A DNA stretch of 64,000 nucleotides, taken from contig OY754980.1 of assembly GCA_963576475.1 (NCBI GenBank), forward strand, positions 31,806,431 to 31,870,430. Direction: 5' to 3'. The notes under the pieces are model-generated. The model had not been told where the DNA came from, did no database searches, and saw nothing but the letters and a program-made list of their open reading frames with translations. The stretch comes from Molanna angustata (taxonomy: Eukaryota > Arthropoda > Insecta > Trichoptera > Molannidae). Shown here in pieces: positions 20,691 to 33,005 of the stretch. Numbering within the stretch: position 1 is the stretch's first letter; each line of letters begins with the position of its first letter. Both the position numbers and the translations under genes were made by a program.

Positions 20691-22300
20691 AGTGATTACT
20701 ATAGCTCAAAAATCTTCAAATTACAGTCTAAAATTTCAATCTTAAAATAGCAGTCTAAAATTCGGTCTTAAAAAATCTAAAATAACAACTAAAAACTTCA
20801 TAATTCTAGCATAAATAGTTTACAGAGTAAACAACTTCCTTACATGTTTAGTGTTTTGACAATGATAATTTGTGCTTTATCCCCCCTGTAACTAGAGATG
20901 GTCCCCTTCGCGCGCCGGTAGATAAATCCTCTTAACCCCCGTGGATATTATAATAACATTTTAAATTAATTTTTAATTAATTACTGCGACACGACAGTGA
21001 ATGGATGAGTTAACACAATTCAACCTGTAACTATTTCGAATCGGTTCGTGTTGAACCAATATTAAGTTTTCATAAAACTTTGTTAAATCATCACACAAAA
21101 TATAAAAAAATAATGATCAAAAATATAATGCTGTTTAAAAAGGGAGAAAGGAAGTTTTCAAAAGGATTTTTGATTTAGTATCATAATATTTTCTCAAAAT
21201 TAACATATGTCTTGGATAATTAATAATACATATGTAAAGTGAACCATGTATCAGATTTACAACTTTAACATATTGCCAATTTTTTTTTTATTTTTTATTT
21301 TTTATCATTTCGTTAAAATTCAATCAATTGATACATTTGTTTCTTTGTATGAACAACTTTACTTAATACTGTTTGTTTGTAAGGTATCTAATTCTTTTTT
21401 GTTTATTTTTATCTAAATCTATATATTCATCTGTTTCTATATTTTTACGTGTTTCTATATTTTTATCTGTTTTAATATTATTATGTGATTCTATATTTTC
21501 ATATATTTGTAATTAATTATATGTTTGTATTGCAACACGTAAATGGCTTATGCAGTATTTAACAGTAGTTCTGCCGTAAGTTTCAGAACTACTGTTATTT
21601 TGCTGAAAGTCAATCATGGAGTTTCACCAAGAACTCTTAAGTAATAAAATATATGAATATATAAATTCATTCTTATTCCATCGAATTTTCTTAATCATTC
21701 ATTCGAAATTTCTTGCTTATAACATTTTTAAATAAGTAGATACAAAAACTTTTCTTTGTCAATATTTTCGTTTTCCTCAACAGGTTAAAGTTTCGGATCT
21801 TTTAAGACTGAAGGCTCAGCGAGAGAGGACTGTGGTGAAAACTTGACACCTAGGCAATGCGTTGTCTTCTATCATAACTCTGCTTCCAATCTACCCCCCG
21901 TTGCTCACATACAAGTAACTAGGTACTTGTGTTTGTGATCCATGAGGAAAACCGTAATTTTTAAAATTGTTTCAACCCAGGAGCAAACAAAATGCTGAAT
22001 ACTAACTAAGTAACTCAAACATAAAATCACTATTACAGAATTTACTGCGGTGACATGATGAAATCCTTATCTTATGTAACTATCCCTACGATCACGAGTC
22101 TACCACAGTTCTTCGAGCTAGTCATTCAATTAACTTCTTCATACATAACACTATTTTAACCGTCTTCCACAAACGAGGAGGTTTTTCAGTATATACTTAA
22201 TACTGCGTTGTCTGATTTCGAAGATTTTTTTTTATCAGAAATAGGGTCTTCCATTTGATCATGTTTTAATTAGGTCAGATCATTAGATCCATTAAAAAAT
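20691..22300. other. AT-rich intergenic with one small hairpin
   Basis: A perfect 14-bp stem (TAACAGTAGTTCTG / CAGAACTACTGTTA) with a 10-nt loop sits at 21560-21597. No gene. The last ~40 bp (GATCATTAGATCCATTAAAAAAT) resemble a worn end of the 133-bp satellite unit. Confidence 0.5.
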
Positions 22301-23763
22301 CATCAAACTTTTCTATTTTCAGCGAAAGTAATTCTTTACCATGTTATTCTAATTTAATGATTTTAAAAAATGGGAGTGTGATCACACATGTAAGTTTCAT
22401 CGAGTTCTAATGATATGACTCATTAGAAAAAATCATCAAACTTTTCTATTTTCAGCGAAAGTAATTCTTTACCATGTTATTCTAATTTAATGATTTTAAA
22501 AAATGGGAGTGTGATCACACATGTAAGTTTCATCGAGTTCTAATGATATGACTCATTAGAAAAAATCATCAAACTTTTCTATTTTCAGCGAAAGTAATTC
22601 TTTACCATGTTATTCTAATTTAATGATTTTAAAAAATGGGAGTGTGATCACACATGTAAGTTTCATCGAGTTCTAATGATATGACTCATTAGAAAAAATC
22701 ATCAAACTTTTCTATTTTCAGCGAAAGTAATTCTTTACCATGTTATTTTAATTTAATGATTTTAAAAAATGGGAGTGTGATCACACATGTAACTTTCATC
22801 GAGTTCTAATGATATGACTCATTAGAAAAAATCATCAAACTTTTCTATTTTCAGCGAAAGTAATTCTTTACCATGTTATTCTAATTTAATGATTTTAAAA
22901 AATGGGAGTGTGATCACACATGTAACTTTCATCGAGTTCTAATGATATGACTCATTAGAAAAAATCATCAAACTTTTCTATTTTCAGCGAAAGTAATTCT
23001 TTACCATGTTATTCTAATTTAATGATTTTAAAAAATGGGAGTGTGATCACACATGTAAGTTTCATCGAGTTCTAATGATATGACTCATTAGAAAAAATCA
23101 TCAAACTTTTCTATTTTCAGCGAAAGTAATTCTTTACCATGTTATTCTAATTTAATGATTTTAAAAAATGGGAGTGTGATCACACATGTAAGTTTCATCG
23201 AGTTCTAATGATATGACTCATTAGAAAAAATCATCAAACTTTTCTATTTTCAGCGAAAGTAATTCTTTACCATGTTATTCTAATTTAATGATTTTAAAAA
23301 ATGGGAGTGTGATCACACATGTAACTTTCATCGAGTTCTAATGATATGACTCATTAGAAAAAATCATCAAACTTTTCTATTTTCAGCGAAAGTAATTCTT
23401 TACCATGTTATTCTAATTTAATGATTTTAAAAAATGGGAGTGTGATCACACATGTAACTTTCATCGAGTTCTAATGATATGACTCATTAGAAAAAATCAT
23501 CAAACTTTTCTATTTTCAGCGAAAGTAATTCTTTACCATGTTATTCTAATTTAATGATTTTAAAAAATGGGAGTGTGATCACACATGTAACTTTCATCGA
23601 GTTCTAATGATATGACTCATTAGAAAAAATCATCAAACTTTTCTATTTTCAGCGAAAGTAATTCTTTACCATGTTATTCTAATTTAATGATTTTAAAAAA
23701 TGGGAGTGTGATCACACATGTAACTTTCATCGAGTTCTAATGATATGACTCATTAGAAAAAAT
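22301..23763. repeat. Satellite array, 11 units of exactly 133 bp
   Basis: Units start CATCAAACTTTTCTATTTTC at 22301, 22434, 22567, 22700, 22833, 22966, 23099, 23232, 23365, 23498 and 23631. The array stops at 23763, where a twelfth unit diverges after CATCAAACT. Each unit carries the perfect palindrome GTGTGATCACAC and ATGACTCATTAG. The only differences I see are a G/C switch in TAAGTTT/TAACTTT, in the order GGGCCGGCCCC, and one C to T change in unit 4. That near-identity points to very recent amplification or gene conversion. Confidence 0.98.
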
Positions 23764-24121
23764 CATCAAACTCTTCAGTTTCCAAGGGTGTTAGCTATTT
23801 TTACATTTCATCTTACGATATATCTTTTATACATTCTCGTCTAATATTCTCATTTCTTATTCTATAATACATACATTGTTTTACGTCGTCTGTCATGTTC
23901 TTGTCTCACTAGAGTACATTCGTGTCGACACGACGATGCCATAGATTTTATCCTTCAACTGTCTAAATGCATTTTTTCTTTTTTTTTCAGGTAAGTTTCG
24001 ATACATCCATCCATATTTGACAACTCGTATGTGGAAATTCTCATTTGTATTTGTAAGTAAGTGGAATATATATTTATTATTTGTTTTGTTGAAAAATATT
24101 TCCAGGTTACATTTACGCACA
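23764..24121. other. Flank of the 133-bp array, no gene
   Basis: No repeat or ORF I can support. Confidence 0.4.
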
Positions 24122-24225
24122 CATTAGATTTTAATCCCAGTCGTAAGCCCTGTAGGTGCTTTGATTTTACGGTTTTCCTATAACATTCCAACTTCGTCTC
24201 TATAGAGATGTTGAAAATTTGTCAT
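24122..24225 (-). repeat. E-repeat fragment
   Basis: CGTAAGCCCTGTAGGTGC and CATTCCAACTTCGTCTCTA match the E-repeat core at 36.8-37.2, 49.5 and 56.6 kb, in the same orientation as the 37-kb copy. Confidence 0.7.
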
Positions 24226-24479
24226 AAAAATATTTTCATCCAAAATTGAATGCTTTTTTACGTTATACAATATGCATTAGCAATTTATTCGATGACCTAT
24301 CAAAGTCAATCAAAAGTTAGAATTATTTTGTTTGCGAAAATTTAACTTAAGAAACAATCTGTAATATTAAGATGTGTGCGTGTGTGTGAATTGATATGTG
24401 AGAAAGGGACATATTCGTGTGCGAGAGGGATGGATGCATTGATTATATATAGAGCGCGTGAAAAGATAGAGGGCATTCT

Positions 24480-24660
24480 GCACACGGCCAGTAGGTAGCG
24501 AGATGTACTTGATCGTAGATATTGTAAATAGACATACGTTATAATATCTATACGGCGTTATTATTGAGAAATCGTCCCTCATTATAGAGAATAACTATAA
24601 TAAGTTATAACCCCCCCCCCCCCCCCCCCAACGCAGTATACCACACAATCTATAAGTATC
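24480..24660. repeat. Repeat shared with 45.2 kb, with C19 tract
   Basis: GTAGATATTGTAAATAGACA, a CGTCCCTC block and AACGCAGTATACCACAC resemble 45215-45362 (GATATTGTAAACAGACA...ATCATCCCT...AACTCAGTATATCACGC). Here the C5 of that copy has grown to a run of 19 C at 24611-24629. Confidence 0.55.
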
Positions 24661-24764
24661 TATCTCCAAAATTAGAATCTTTAAAACATATTTTTCTTTT
24701 TGACTAGATCGAATTTATTCCATGAAAAAATAGAAATTACTTCCCGCACAATCGTATAGAAGTT

Positions 24765-24855
24765 AGAAAATAAATTTCCCATATAAATCTTGAATAATTT
24801 GTGAAGTGACTTGTCAGTGAGGAGTATAGCGTTGACCACATCCCACTCGTTTTTA
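24765..24855 (+). repeat. R-repeat copy 6, 3' end only
   Basis: GACTTGTCAGTGAGGAGTATAGCGTTGACC and CCCACTCG form the last ~90 bp of the R-repeat. Confidence 0.75.
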
Positions 24856-26031
24856 TTGTATTTTATTTGACCATGTCATTGATTACTTATTTTGTAACAA
24901 TTAACCCAAGTGTTCTGGACGTATGGGAGATGATGGACCAAACAATAAACAATAAGTTCAATTTAATAAACACATTGTACATGATCTAAATCAAAAATTA
25001 TGAAATTATATTTTTTTCAAAATTGAGAAAAGGGAATATAATAGATTTTCACTTTATATAGCGAAAATCTTTCTCTCACGATTCATGTTTTGTTTTACAC
25101 AAAAAAGATACGCTCCGCTAGTCAACCAGTCACTTGGGTTTTGGGGGGTTAATAAACCTTGGTGAGTACTTTGGTGTTGAGACAACGAAACCTGTAATTT
25201 GGTACCTATTAGGGCCCTGAAGCGATATTATCATACTTAGCACCTCGTCACAATACACATAATATAGGTACATATACATAATAAACCCTGCACCCTTTAA
25301 TAAGGTACTCCTCACCTCTCTTTAATGTATTTCTCAATTTCCTGTCTGCAGTTAACGATCTGTATTCTTCATCATTTTCAAGGTATTTAGAAATTCCCGC
25401 ATCAGATGCATATGCACTATAATTTATTTTATTTCAGAAAACTACAGCTTTGTAACTTGTGTCTTTACATAATATTATGGTGCTAATAAAATTAATACAA
25501 GCCAAGAATGCATTCTTCTTTTCAAAAAAGAATGAAAAAAATATTTAAATAAGTATGCTGAGCAGTAGGTAAAAAAATAACAATAAGTGCAAAAAGAGTG
25601 AAATAAAAAACAAAACCTAATGAGAATAAAATGTGAAAAATGAGGTATTATTGGTGTGAAGGAAGGAGATTATTTGATGGAGTTATGGAACTGGCAATGA
25701 CGTCAACATCACTAAACTTGGTGCCGGTACTCAGATAGTAAACTAAAGAAATTAGAATTTTATTCTGTCTCCGGCCCCCTCGAAAACTCAAAGTGATCTT
25801 CAGAGTCTTTTCATCAAGATATTTTTTAATAGTTTAAAATAAGTACATATAAATTTAATGTAAGTATTTTAATAAAATAAAATTGTAACTGTAAGTTCTT
25901 TTTTATCTACTGTTCATACTTTATTTATAAATATAAAGTACTTTTCTTTGGAGTCATATATAATAAAATACAAAGTCTCTGATAATCAATAAGGAAATTT
26001 ATCTTATATTGACTTCAAATTATAATATACC
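24856..26031. other. Intergenic, nothing recognised
   Basis: AT-rich. Small frames show no family features. Confidence 0.4.
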
Positions 26032-26044
26032 ATTACAATAATAA

Positions 26045-26480
26045 GTAATGCCTGGTGCATGACACTCAAGGACCAGCAAATACTGCTAACATTTGAAAAC
26101 AGGATATTACGTAAAATATTAGGCCCAAGACCAGGAATTGTGGCAGGTTCCTGGAGACCACGAATCAATGAGGAAATTCGTGCCATGACGGGACATACTT
26201 TAATCACCAGCGAAATCAGGTCCAGAAGATTAGCTTGGATTGGACATGTTGTCAGATCAGGGGAAGAAAGAGCCATAAAACGAATTCTGCAAAATAACCC
26301 TGTGGGCAAGAGACCCCTGGGAAGACCAAGGCAGAGATTGATGGACAATGTTACCCGAGATCTGAACGTGATGAATGCTTGTGATGATTGGGAGTCCACT
26401 GCAACTGACAGGAAGGCTTGGAAAGCTATTGTTTAGGAGGCTAAAGTTCTACCGGAGTTATTTGGCCATCGGAAGTAAGT
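26045..26480 (+). pseudogene. 5'-truncated RTE-like LINE with 13-bp TSD
   Basis: A frame open from ATG at 26059 to the stop at 26436 reads LTFENRILRKILGPRPGIV, INEEIRAMTG, RRLAWIGHVVRSGEERAIKR and PLGRPRQRLMD. This is the C-terminal region of RTE-type ORFs with the .RRL.W.GH and GRP motifs. No RT core is present, so it is a dead-on-arrival insertion. ATTACAATAATAA is perfectly duplicated at 26032-26044 and 26481-26493. The open frame and the exact duplication imply youth. Confidence 0.9.
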
Positions 26481-26493
26481 ATTACAATAATAA

Positions 26494-28930
26494 ATATAAA
26501 CATAAAAAAAAACAAAATATTGGTTAAAAGATAAATATTTTCGAGATTTTTATGAAATACGAGTTTTGTAGATATAATAAAACTAGGATAACTTGTAAAG
26601 CGCCATTTTTGTGATAACTTCATCAGCAATGAGTTGCCGATGCAGAATCCGGACTTATGTAAATAGTTTATTTAAAGCCTTGCTGATACTGTGCTGGTAT
26701 TTCAAACTTAAAATTAAATAAAAATACATTACGCATGGAACCTGACGCACGGCTACTGATTTAATATCTCTGCGTAATAATTTTCGTTTATTTCCTCCAA
26801 AGTGTATTTACGTTGAAGAGTTTTTAAAGAAATTTCTCGGATTATCTCGAGTGGAAGCGAGACGGAACTAACTGCTCACGTTTTTTAATATGTACTGGAG
26901 GGAAGATTTATTTTTTTAAATATATTGTTTTTCCCAGATTTAGTGATGGTGAGCCCTCTCCACCCTCCGCCTATGGGTATTATACAGGTGTGTAAATCAC
27001 CCAGTCGCTAAACCCAGCTAACAAATTACACACACACACGCCGCCGGGGGCCAGGGGCGTCTCGTCCCGGCTCGGTTTCATCCGTGTTCTTCTTAGCGAG
27101 TTATTTATTTTTTTTTCCCCATCGCGAACTTCCTTATCTATTACCGTAGAGGGTACATTTGTTTTCCGCGTCCAAAAGTGAATATGTAATATTATTTATA
27201 GCACGGTGTTCATTGCGACTGGCAAACTGGAAAACGACTCGATGCAGAAAAGCAGTCGAACGAAAATATACTACGGATTTGAAAGTTAATTTCGTATTCT
27301 GGATATATCATTTGTACGTTTGTGGAGTTCATTCTTATTTCTATTTTATTTCCTAAGTTTGCTTTATTGTACATTTTAAACATTTTGTATAGTTTACTTC
27401 TATCCAGTTACTGAGTATTTCGTTGTGTATAAGAAAAAAAAAACGAAATTACCGATGGACATGTTGCCCCAACCACAGACTCCAGTTGGACCAAAAAGGT
27501 TTGAAAGCTACAATTTCTTATAGTCAGAGAGATGACAAAGCCTATAAATAATTAATTTTTAATGGGTGTTTTTTTTACATTTTCTTCCTTATTGAATATA
27601 GGTATGAAAAAGGTCAGTCTGGCACCTGAAAGTGGTTACGTTTACCAGTGCGCATTATTCCCTTTATATATGTGAAAAATGCAGATTTTAATATCATATG
27701 TTTCTTTTAAATCCTTTCTGTGCTCTTATGCACCATTCATCTAATTATTTCTTTATTTATTTACCTTTTATTACACCGTATTTATAATGAAAACAATAAG
27801 TAGATAACTGCTGCCCAACTAGGAAATCCTGTTCTAGGGTAAGCAGTTAATTACACTGAAATTTTATGGTTTATTCAGCGCAGAACCGAGAAGATTTCTG
27901 AAAAAAAATATTTACTACATCTTTATTTCACATATTTCAGCAATAGTAAGTACATTTTTCACAAACATATGGATTTTATATTGTATGATTTGATTTATTT
28001 ACTTTATGTATGACTTTTTTTAATTGTATTGTATTGATATTTTATATTTTTTTATAAGTGATTCCCTCATCAAACACAAGATTGCAATCTTTTTGATGAG
28101 GCACTGCAAAGAAAAAAATGTAAATTAAAAAAAAATATTAATAATTATATCTTTATTTGTAATGTAAAGTTGAATGTTAAATAAATAAAAAAAAATAATA
28201 ACATACATGTACAAATATTATGTAAATAATGTTAAAATTTGCAATTTTCACATATAAAAAGGACGCGCAGTGCTATTTATGCCACCACTACCAGGTACCA
28301 ATATCAAGAAAACAGCAATTAAAAAAAGAATCATCGAAATCCTTGCTATGTAGGTATATTATCTCGAATTATCAAGACGTAATGGTCATATTATACATGT
28401 TGGTATGTACCTTCTCATTCGTGGTTTAAACAGTAAACAATAAGTTTATATTATAATTCAGAAACAGTGTAATGTAGGTACCACTAAAAGAATGTAAATT
28501 ATTTTTTAATGCGACGACTGTTAAACAACACGGTCAGTAAATTTGATCATATCTTAAATTATATATCAACCATTTGCCTCGAGATGTTCGTCTCTGTGTC
28601 GGTATTCACACCTGAATCATCTTAATCACATGGGTCCATAATGCGGATATCTCGAAGAACTTGTTGTGAAAAGGATTCGTTATAAAAACTTTAAATCTCT
28701 GGCCGATCGATTGAATTCTTCGGATTAAAATACTCCATCTCCCCATACTTTCCTTATTGCGTGTTACGGCAAACCGCATGGAGAATTAAGAATGTGTAAA
28801 ATGTTCAAGTACCTACCTATCTCTATGTTGCGAAATACTGTTTACAGTTTGTTTGATGGCAACTAATACATACGTACCAACTATGTTAAATATTAATTAA
28901 ACATTTAAGTTTTAAGTTTATTCTATAGAT
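26494..28930. other. Unique-looking intergenic with a GC-rich island
   Basis: Mostly AT-rich. At 26944-27075 GC rises sharply (CCCTCTCCACCCTCCGCC, CGCCGCCGGGGGCCAGGGG, CGTCCCGGCTCGG) with an AC microsatellite between. This could be a regulatory island or a promoter of a gene outside the window; I see no adjacent ORF. The region 28015-28200 is low-complexity A/T. Confidence 0.45.
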
Positions 28931-28934
28931 GGGA

Positions 28935-29201
28935 ACGCTCAGAAGAACTTGCATCTTTGGTCCCTCCTCCACCCACTCGCAACAGAGTCACTCGCTTCAC
29001 TCAATCGCAGCACCCATTCACAGTGGACCTTCAACATATACGAACAAGTCGCTTCTCGAACTCCTTTATTAATACAGCAGCCCGACTGTGGAACGATCTT
29101 CCGAATTCTGTGTTTCCACCTTCGTACAACCCGGGTCTTTTTAAAATCCGAATAAATAAACTCTTTTCTAGATTGCAAACCCCTCCCAATGCTACGTAAT
29201 G
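28935..29201 (+). pseudogene. Non-LTR RT C-terminus, CR1/Jockey-like
   Basis: The frame reads VDLQHIRTSRFSNSFINTA, ARLWNDLPNSVFPPSYN and PGLFKIRINKLFSRL before a stop. SF...AARLWN.LP......F..N...FK.R.N is the conserved tail of many insect non-LTR RTs. About 85 residues are open, and the RT core is missing upstream. Confidence 0.85.
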
Positions 29202-29279
29202 CGCTTCTTCGGAAGAGTAGAATGGACCCAAATCCTAATAGCTGGTGTCCCCTACGTGGACATGTTAAAAAAAACATAC

Positions 29280-29406
29280 AGCCAAATACAAGTTGCCACA
29301 TACTGAAGAATTATTGTGTTAATCGTCTAACACATCTACGTAAACTAAAAACACAACAAAAAGTTGTCTCCACTGAAAATCGAATACGGGACTTTTCGCC
29401 GAGCTG
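29280..29406 (-). mobile_element. SINE-A copy, reverse
   Basis: On the plus strand AAGTTGCCACATACTGAAG, AATCGTCTAACACATCT, TTGTCTCCACTGAAAATCG and AATACGGGACTTT are the reverse of the SINE-A body, B-box and head. Confidence 0.75.
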
Positions 29407-29607
29407 AAATTAACGGATATACGTATTTGGTGTATTATTTATTCTAAGCATCATGTACCTACTTACCAATCGCCACATTTACATATCATTAATCGCATCC
29501 ATCGATCAATTATAAATTATTTCCTTGTGTCCTCATTTCTAGCCCTGACGCAACATAATTTATTAATAAATTCTCCTTTTTTTATCATTGTATTCATTGA
29601 ATAAAAA

Positions 29608-29881
29608 AGAAGAACGACAATTGAGATGGTATGGTCACATATTAAGAAGACCCAAGGATCACATTGTGAACCAGGCTATGGACGTAGACATCCCCCGATC
29701 AAAGAATAGGGGAAGACCAAAAAATACATGGATGGCGCAAAGGAGTTCACAATTGATGAAACAAGAATTAACATCGGAGGCGGCCCAGAAGAAGAGTGTA
29801 CAGCCTGAGGACGAGGAGAGCTGACCCCAACAGTCTTCATCGACGATAAGTTGGGAAGAGGCCAGGAAGAAAAAGAAGAAG
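29608..29881 (+). pseudogene. 5'-truncated RTE-like LINE with 16-bp TSD
   Basis: An open stretch reads EERQLRWYGHILRRPKDH, VNQAMDVDIP and NRGRPKNTW, then a stop at 29822. A 3' UTR ending GGCCAGGAAGAAAAAGAAGAAG follows. ATTCATTGAATAAAAA is exactly duplicated at 29592-29607 and 29882-29897. The insert is 274 bp. Its 3' end is the reference for the nested piece at 7453-7554. Confidence 0.92.
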
Positions 29882-29897
29882 ATTCATTGAATAAAAA

Positions 29898-30944
29898 TCT
29901 GTTGATTGTTCCTTTATATTCCTTGCTTCTACAAAAGCAAAATAAAAAAAATATTAATGAACAAAAATATACTTAAGTATTTTTCCACTAATATTCGATT
30001 ATAAAGACCGTACGTTTTCACCAAGGTGGCTAGGTATCATCAAGGTCTTAAATAAAACTTACCAATTTTAACAAAATCATCCTACACTACAATATTTACA
30101 GCGTTGCCACTCGGTTCACACTAAAACTTTAGAATCATTAAAAATATATTGGCTTTTTTTTGTTCTAATACTTTTGTAAACAAGTAAGTCGTTTCTTAAA
30201 ATTTCTCAGAATAACTTCATGACTCTCTTGTCTAATAAATTTTCATGTAAGACCACGGTGGCAGATACTGACAGTATGCCGCATTACTATCAATCTCCCG
30301 ATGCAATTATATTACATTGTTCTGGAATGTCTTAACAAAGGATGCAATATCCTTAAGTGGTTCTAGATTCTTACCGCAAAGATTAATCCTCAGCATCTTA
30401 CCTATATATTGTACCTTGTGTATATACAGAGATGTATGTAGATATTGTATGTAGATACTAACTTGCCCAAGATACATGAGACTTAGAGTAGAGAAAATTC
30501 TAACATGAGCATACTTACTTACGAAACATACAAATGGATGTAAAAAACGATATACTTAGTAAAAACTTTGTTTATTAAAAAAAAACTCAAAAAACTTTGT
30601 TAAAAATCTTATGTATTGAGTAATTAGTTATTTGGTAAAGTTATTAAGACTAACTTTAACTTAAAGAATGAAAAATTTATTTCTCTACAATATAATATAG
30701 CTATTTATTTTATTATTTACGGCATATATTTCCTTTAACAAACATACATACATAAAAAACATACATTGAAAATAATAATAAACTTAGTATAATAAAATAA
30801 ATATAATGATAAATACCTTTTTATAAAATGAGGAAAAGACATTAATATAATTGAATTTATATTATTTTCCTTCCTTTTAAAGCGTATAATATGTATATAT
30901 AAATATGCAAACCAGCAAATTACAAATTTCGTGGAGTCATGCTC
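29898..30944. other. Intergenic, no gene
   Basis: A-rich at 30540-30900. Bits such as TTTATTTCTCTAC at 30677 recall the MITE at 19362-19819, so a worn left part of the next element may begin here. Confidence 0.4.
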
Positions 30945-31430
30945 TAAAAAGAATATTTAAATATATTTTTTACAGCATATATTAAGAGAATTTATGCCGA
31001 ATTTTTAAATTGTATGACGAACATTCACTATGGAAATTTTGAAAATACTTAGAGTACTGAACTGCTGAACAATTCATTATTGCAAAAATGTACCGAACTT
31101 TAGTAGGTATATCAGAAAATGCAGAGTTTCTATGTTTACCAGTTCATAAGGGCCTAATAAGCTGAAACGGTCGTCCTGGATTCAGGAAAAAAATATATGT
31201 AGACCAAATCATTTGTTTGATTTAAAATACCCATTATACTTAGAGTATTGAATAATTTTTTAGAAACGCACTTCTTAAAATATTTTAGATATTTGATTTC
31301 AAACAGGCCTGGCCTAGTAATATGGTACAAAAAAAACATTTTTTTTGTTATATTGCTTAGTTAAAATGATTTAATTTTTGGTATTTGTTAAAAAATGGGT
31401 TGTTTAGGTTTATACATATGCCCTTTTAAC
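30945..31430. mobile_element. Partial relative of the 19.4-kb MITE
   Basis: AAAGAATATTTAAA, TGTATGACGAACATTCACT and the right end TGTTTAGGTTTATACATATGCCC match the 19362-19819 element in order. The two blocks are ~330 bp apart instead of ~80, so something has inserted between about 31060 and 31350. Confidence 0.65.
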
Positions 31431-32460
31431 TAGAAAGAATATATTCTTATGACCAAATTAGGTATTTTGTCGCCCTACTAGAACATAAGACTAAAATGTA
31501 TTATTTATAATGATATACTAAACACAATAATATATATTTTTTAGATTTACTTGACTGAATACTTGGCTGACATGTTAAAAGAAGAAGTCTTTTTAGGAAA
31601 TACCTATTGACGTAAACATTCAAATTAGTAGAATGATAAACATTTTTGATGTTATTATAATTTCAAAATAAACAAATAAACAAGAGTTTCAGTATTTTTG
31701 TAATAAGGGGTCAAAAAAAATAGTAGTCAGAAAAAGTAATTGAATATTACTGTATCTTTGGCCAACAAATTTTTCTGGTTTTATCTTTAAAGCTTGATGG
31801 TATGTTTTTTTTTTCTAAATCTACAATCAATTCCTTTAAGCTAACTATATTGAAATTTATCTTTGCCGTTGTAATGATATCTAAAGCATATTGGTAACAA
31901 GCCTTATGTAGTGTATGCTTCAGTTTCTGTCTGCAATAGGGAAATGTGGTTGAACAACATACTCAATAAATAACATCAATCTGTACTATGTGCCTGGAGT
32001 CACGCCATTCAAAGACAGCTCAAACTACGGGTATTAGACTGAAACAATAATTCCGTAACTAACAGATTGGTAAACACGACACACTGTACCTACTCTGTGA
32101 AGTCATTCAGGTGCCTTTGTCTAGATATTATTGTTCTTTCTAGAATTACATCGAGTTATAGTATGCTGTACGTATAAAAGAAACTATTTTATTTTTTTAC
32201 TGTATCAAACGCTATTTCAAACGCTAGTCAGTGAAATCAATAATGTTGGTGATTCTGAAACTATAAACAACGATTGACTCTTGACATTATCACAATGCAA
32301 AATGGCGGCAATCGCCAATATGGAATGGTGATTATTCTGAACGCACATCATTGGATTGATCTATTGAAAAGTTATTGAAATCATAACAGGCTGTCAAAAC
32401 GTGTTGTTTAAATAACAATTTGATGTTTTTTTCAATTAAATATTTGGATTTTCAGTTAAA
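31431..32460. other. Intergenic, no gene
   Basis: No supported ORF. GCAAAATGGCGGCAATCGCC near 32296 is a small GC-richer patch. Confidence 0.4.
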
Positions 32461-32535
32461 ATGGCACAAATTAATGCAGATTTGGCTTTAGTTGATGATT
32501 TAGATGAAACTGACGGAATATTATCAATAATTTAA
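32461..32535 (+). other. 24-aa micro-ORF behind a splice-acceptor-like tract
   Basis: ATG in AAAATGG context opens an acidic 24-residue peptide (MAQINADLALVDDLDETDG, then ILSII and stop). TTTTTTTCAATT and TTGGATTTTCAG directly upstream look like a polypyrimidine tract and 3' splice site. It may be a leftover first-exon end from a transposase-type gene within a deleted DNA element, or chance. I do not recognise the peptide. Confidence 0.25.
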
Positions 32536-32990
32536 AGATGAAGTACCTAAATTTTAACATTGTTTTCGGGATACATATGTATATATTCATTACATGTTGT
32601 GTCTCCGACATTTTGGATTTTTTATACGTATTGGTAACATATAAATACAAAAGAGATTTTTGTGTCTAAACAAAATATATTTATAACCTAAACTTATAGG
32701 AGAAGATTTATTTGAATATATACCTACGTATTAATTACCTCACATCAACGATCTTTTCGGACAAAAAAAAACACTAAGGTCGCTCGAAATTCGCCATTGA
32801 ACCGATGGCTTGCCACATATAATAATTTGGAAATGATCAGGTCCGTGGAAATATTCTGTATGTCCAGGACCTTTTACAGGAACCACATTAAACAGGAATA
32901 ATTCATTTTTTAGTTGCCAGTAGTGAGTACCTACATGTAACATTTAATCAAATGTGAGCTGATTAAGTTACAATTACCTACTTATGTTTT
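32536..32990. other. Intergenic, no gene
   Basis: Nothing recognised apart from the left target-site duplication of the next element at 32991-33005. Confidence 0.4.
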
Positions 32991-33005
32991 TCTTATTTAT
33001 TATAT

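Noticed and set aside
22301..23763. CRISPR-like array of regular repeats
   Set aside because: The whole 133-bp unit is invariant with no variable spacers; this is a satellite in a eukaryotic setting.
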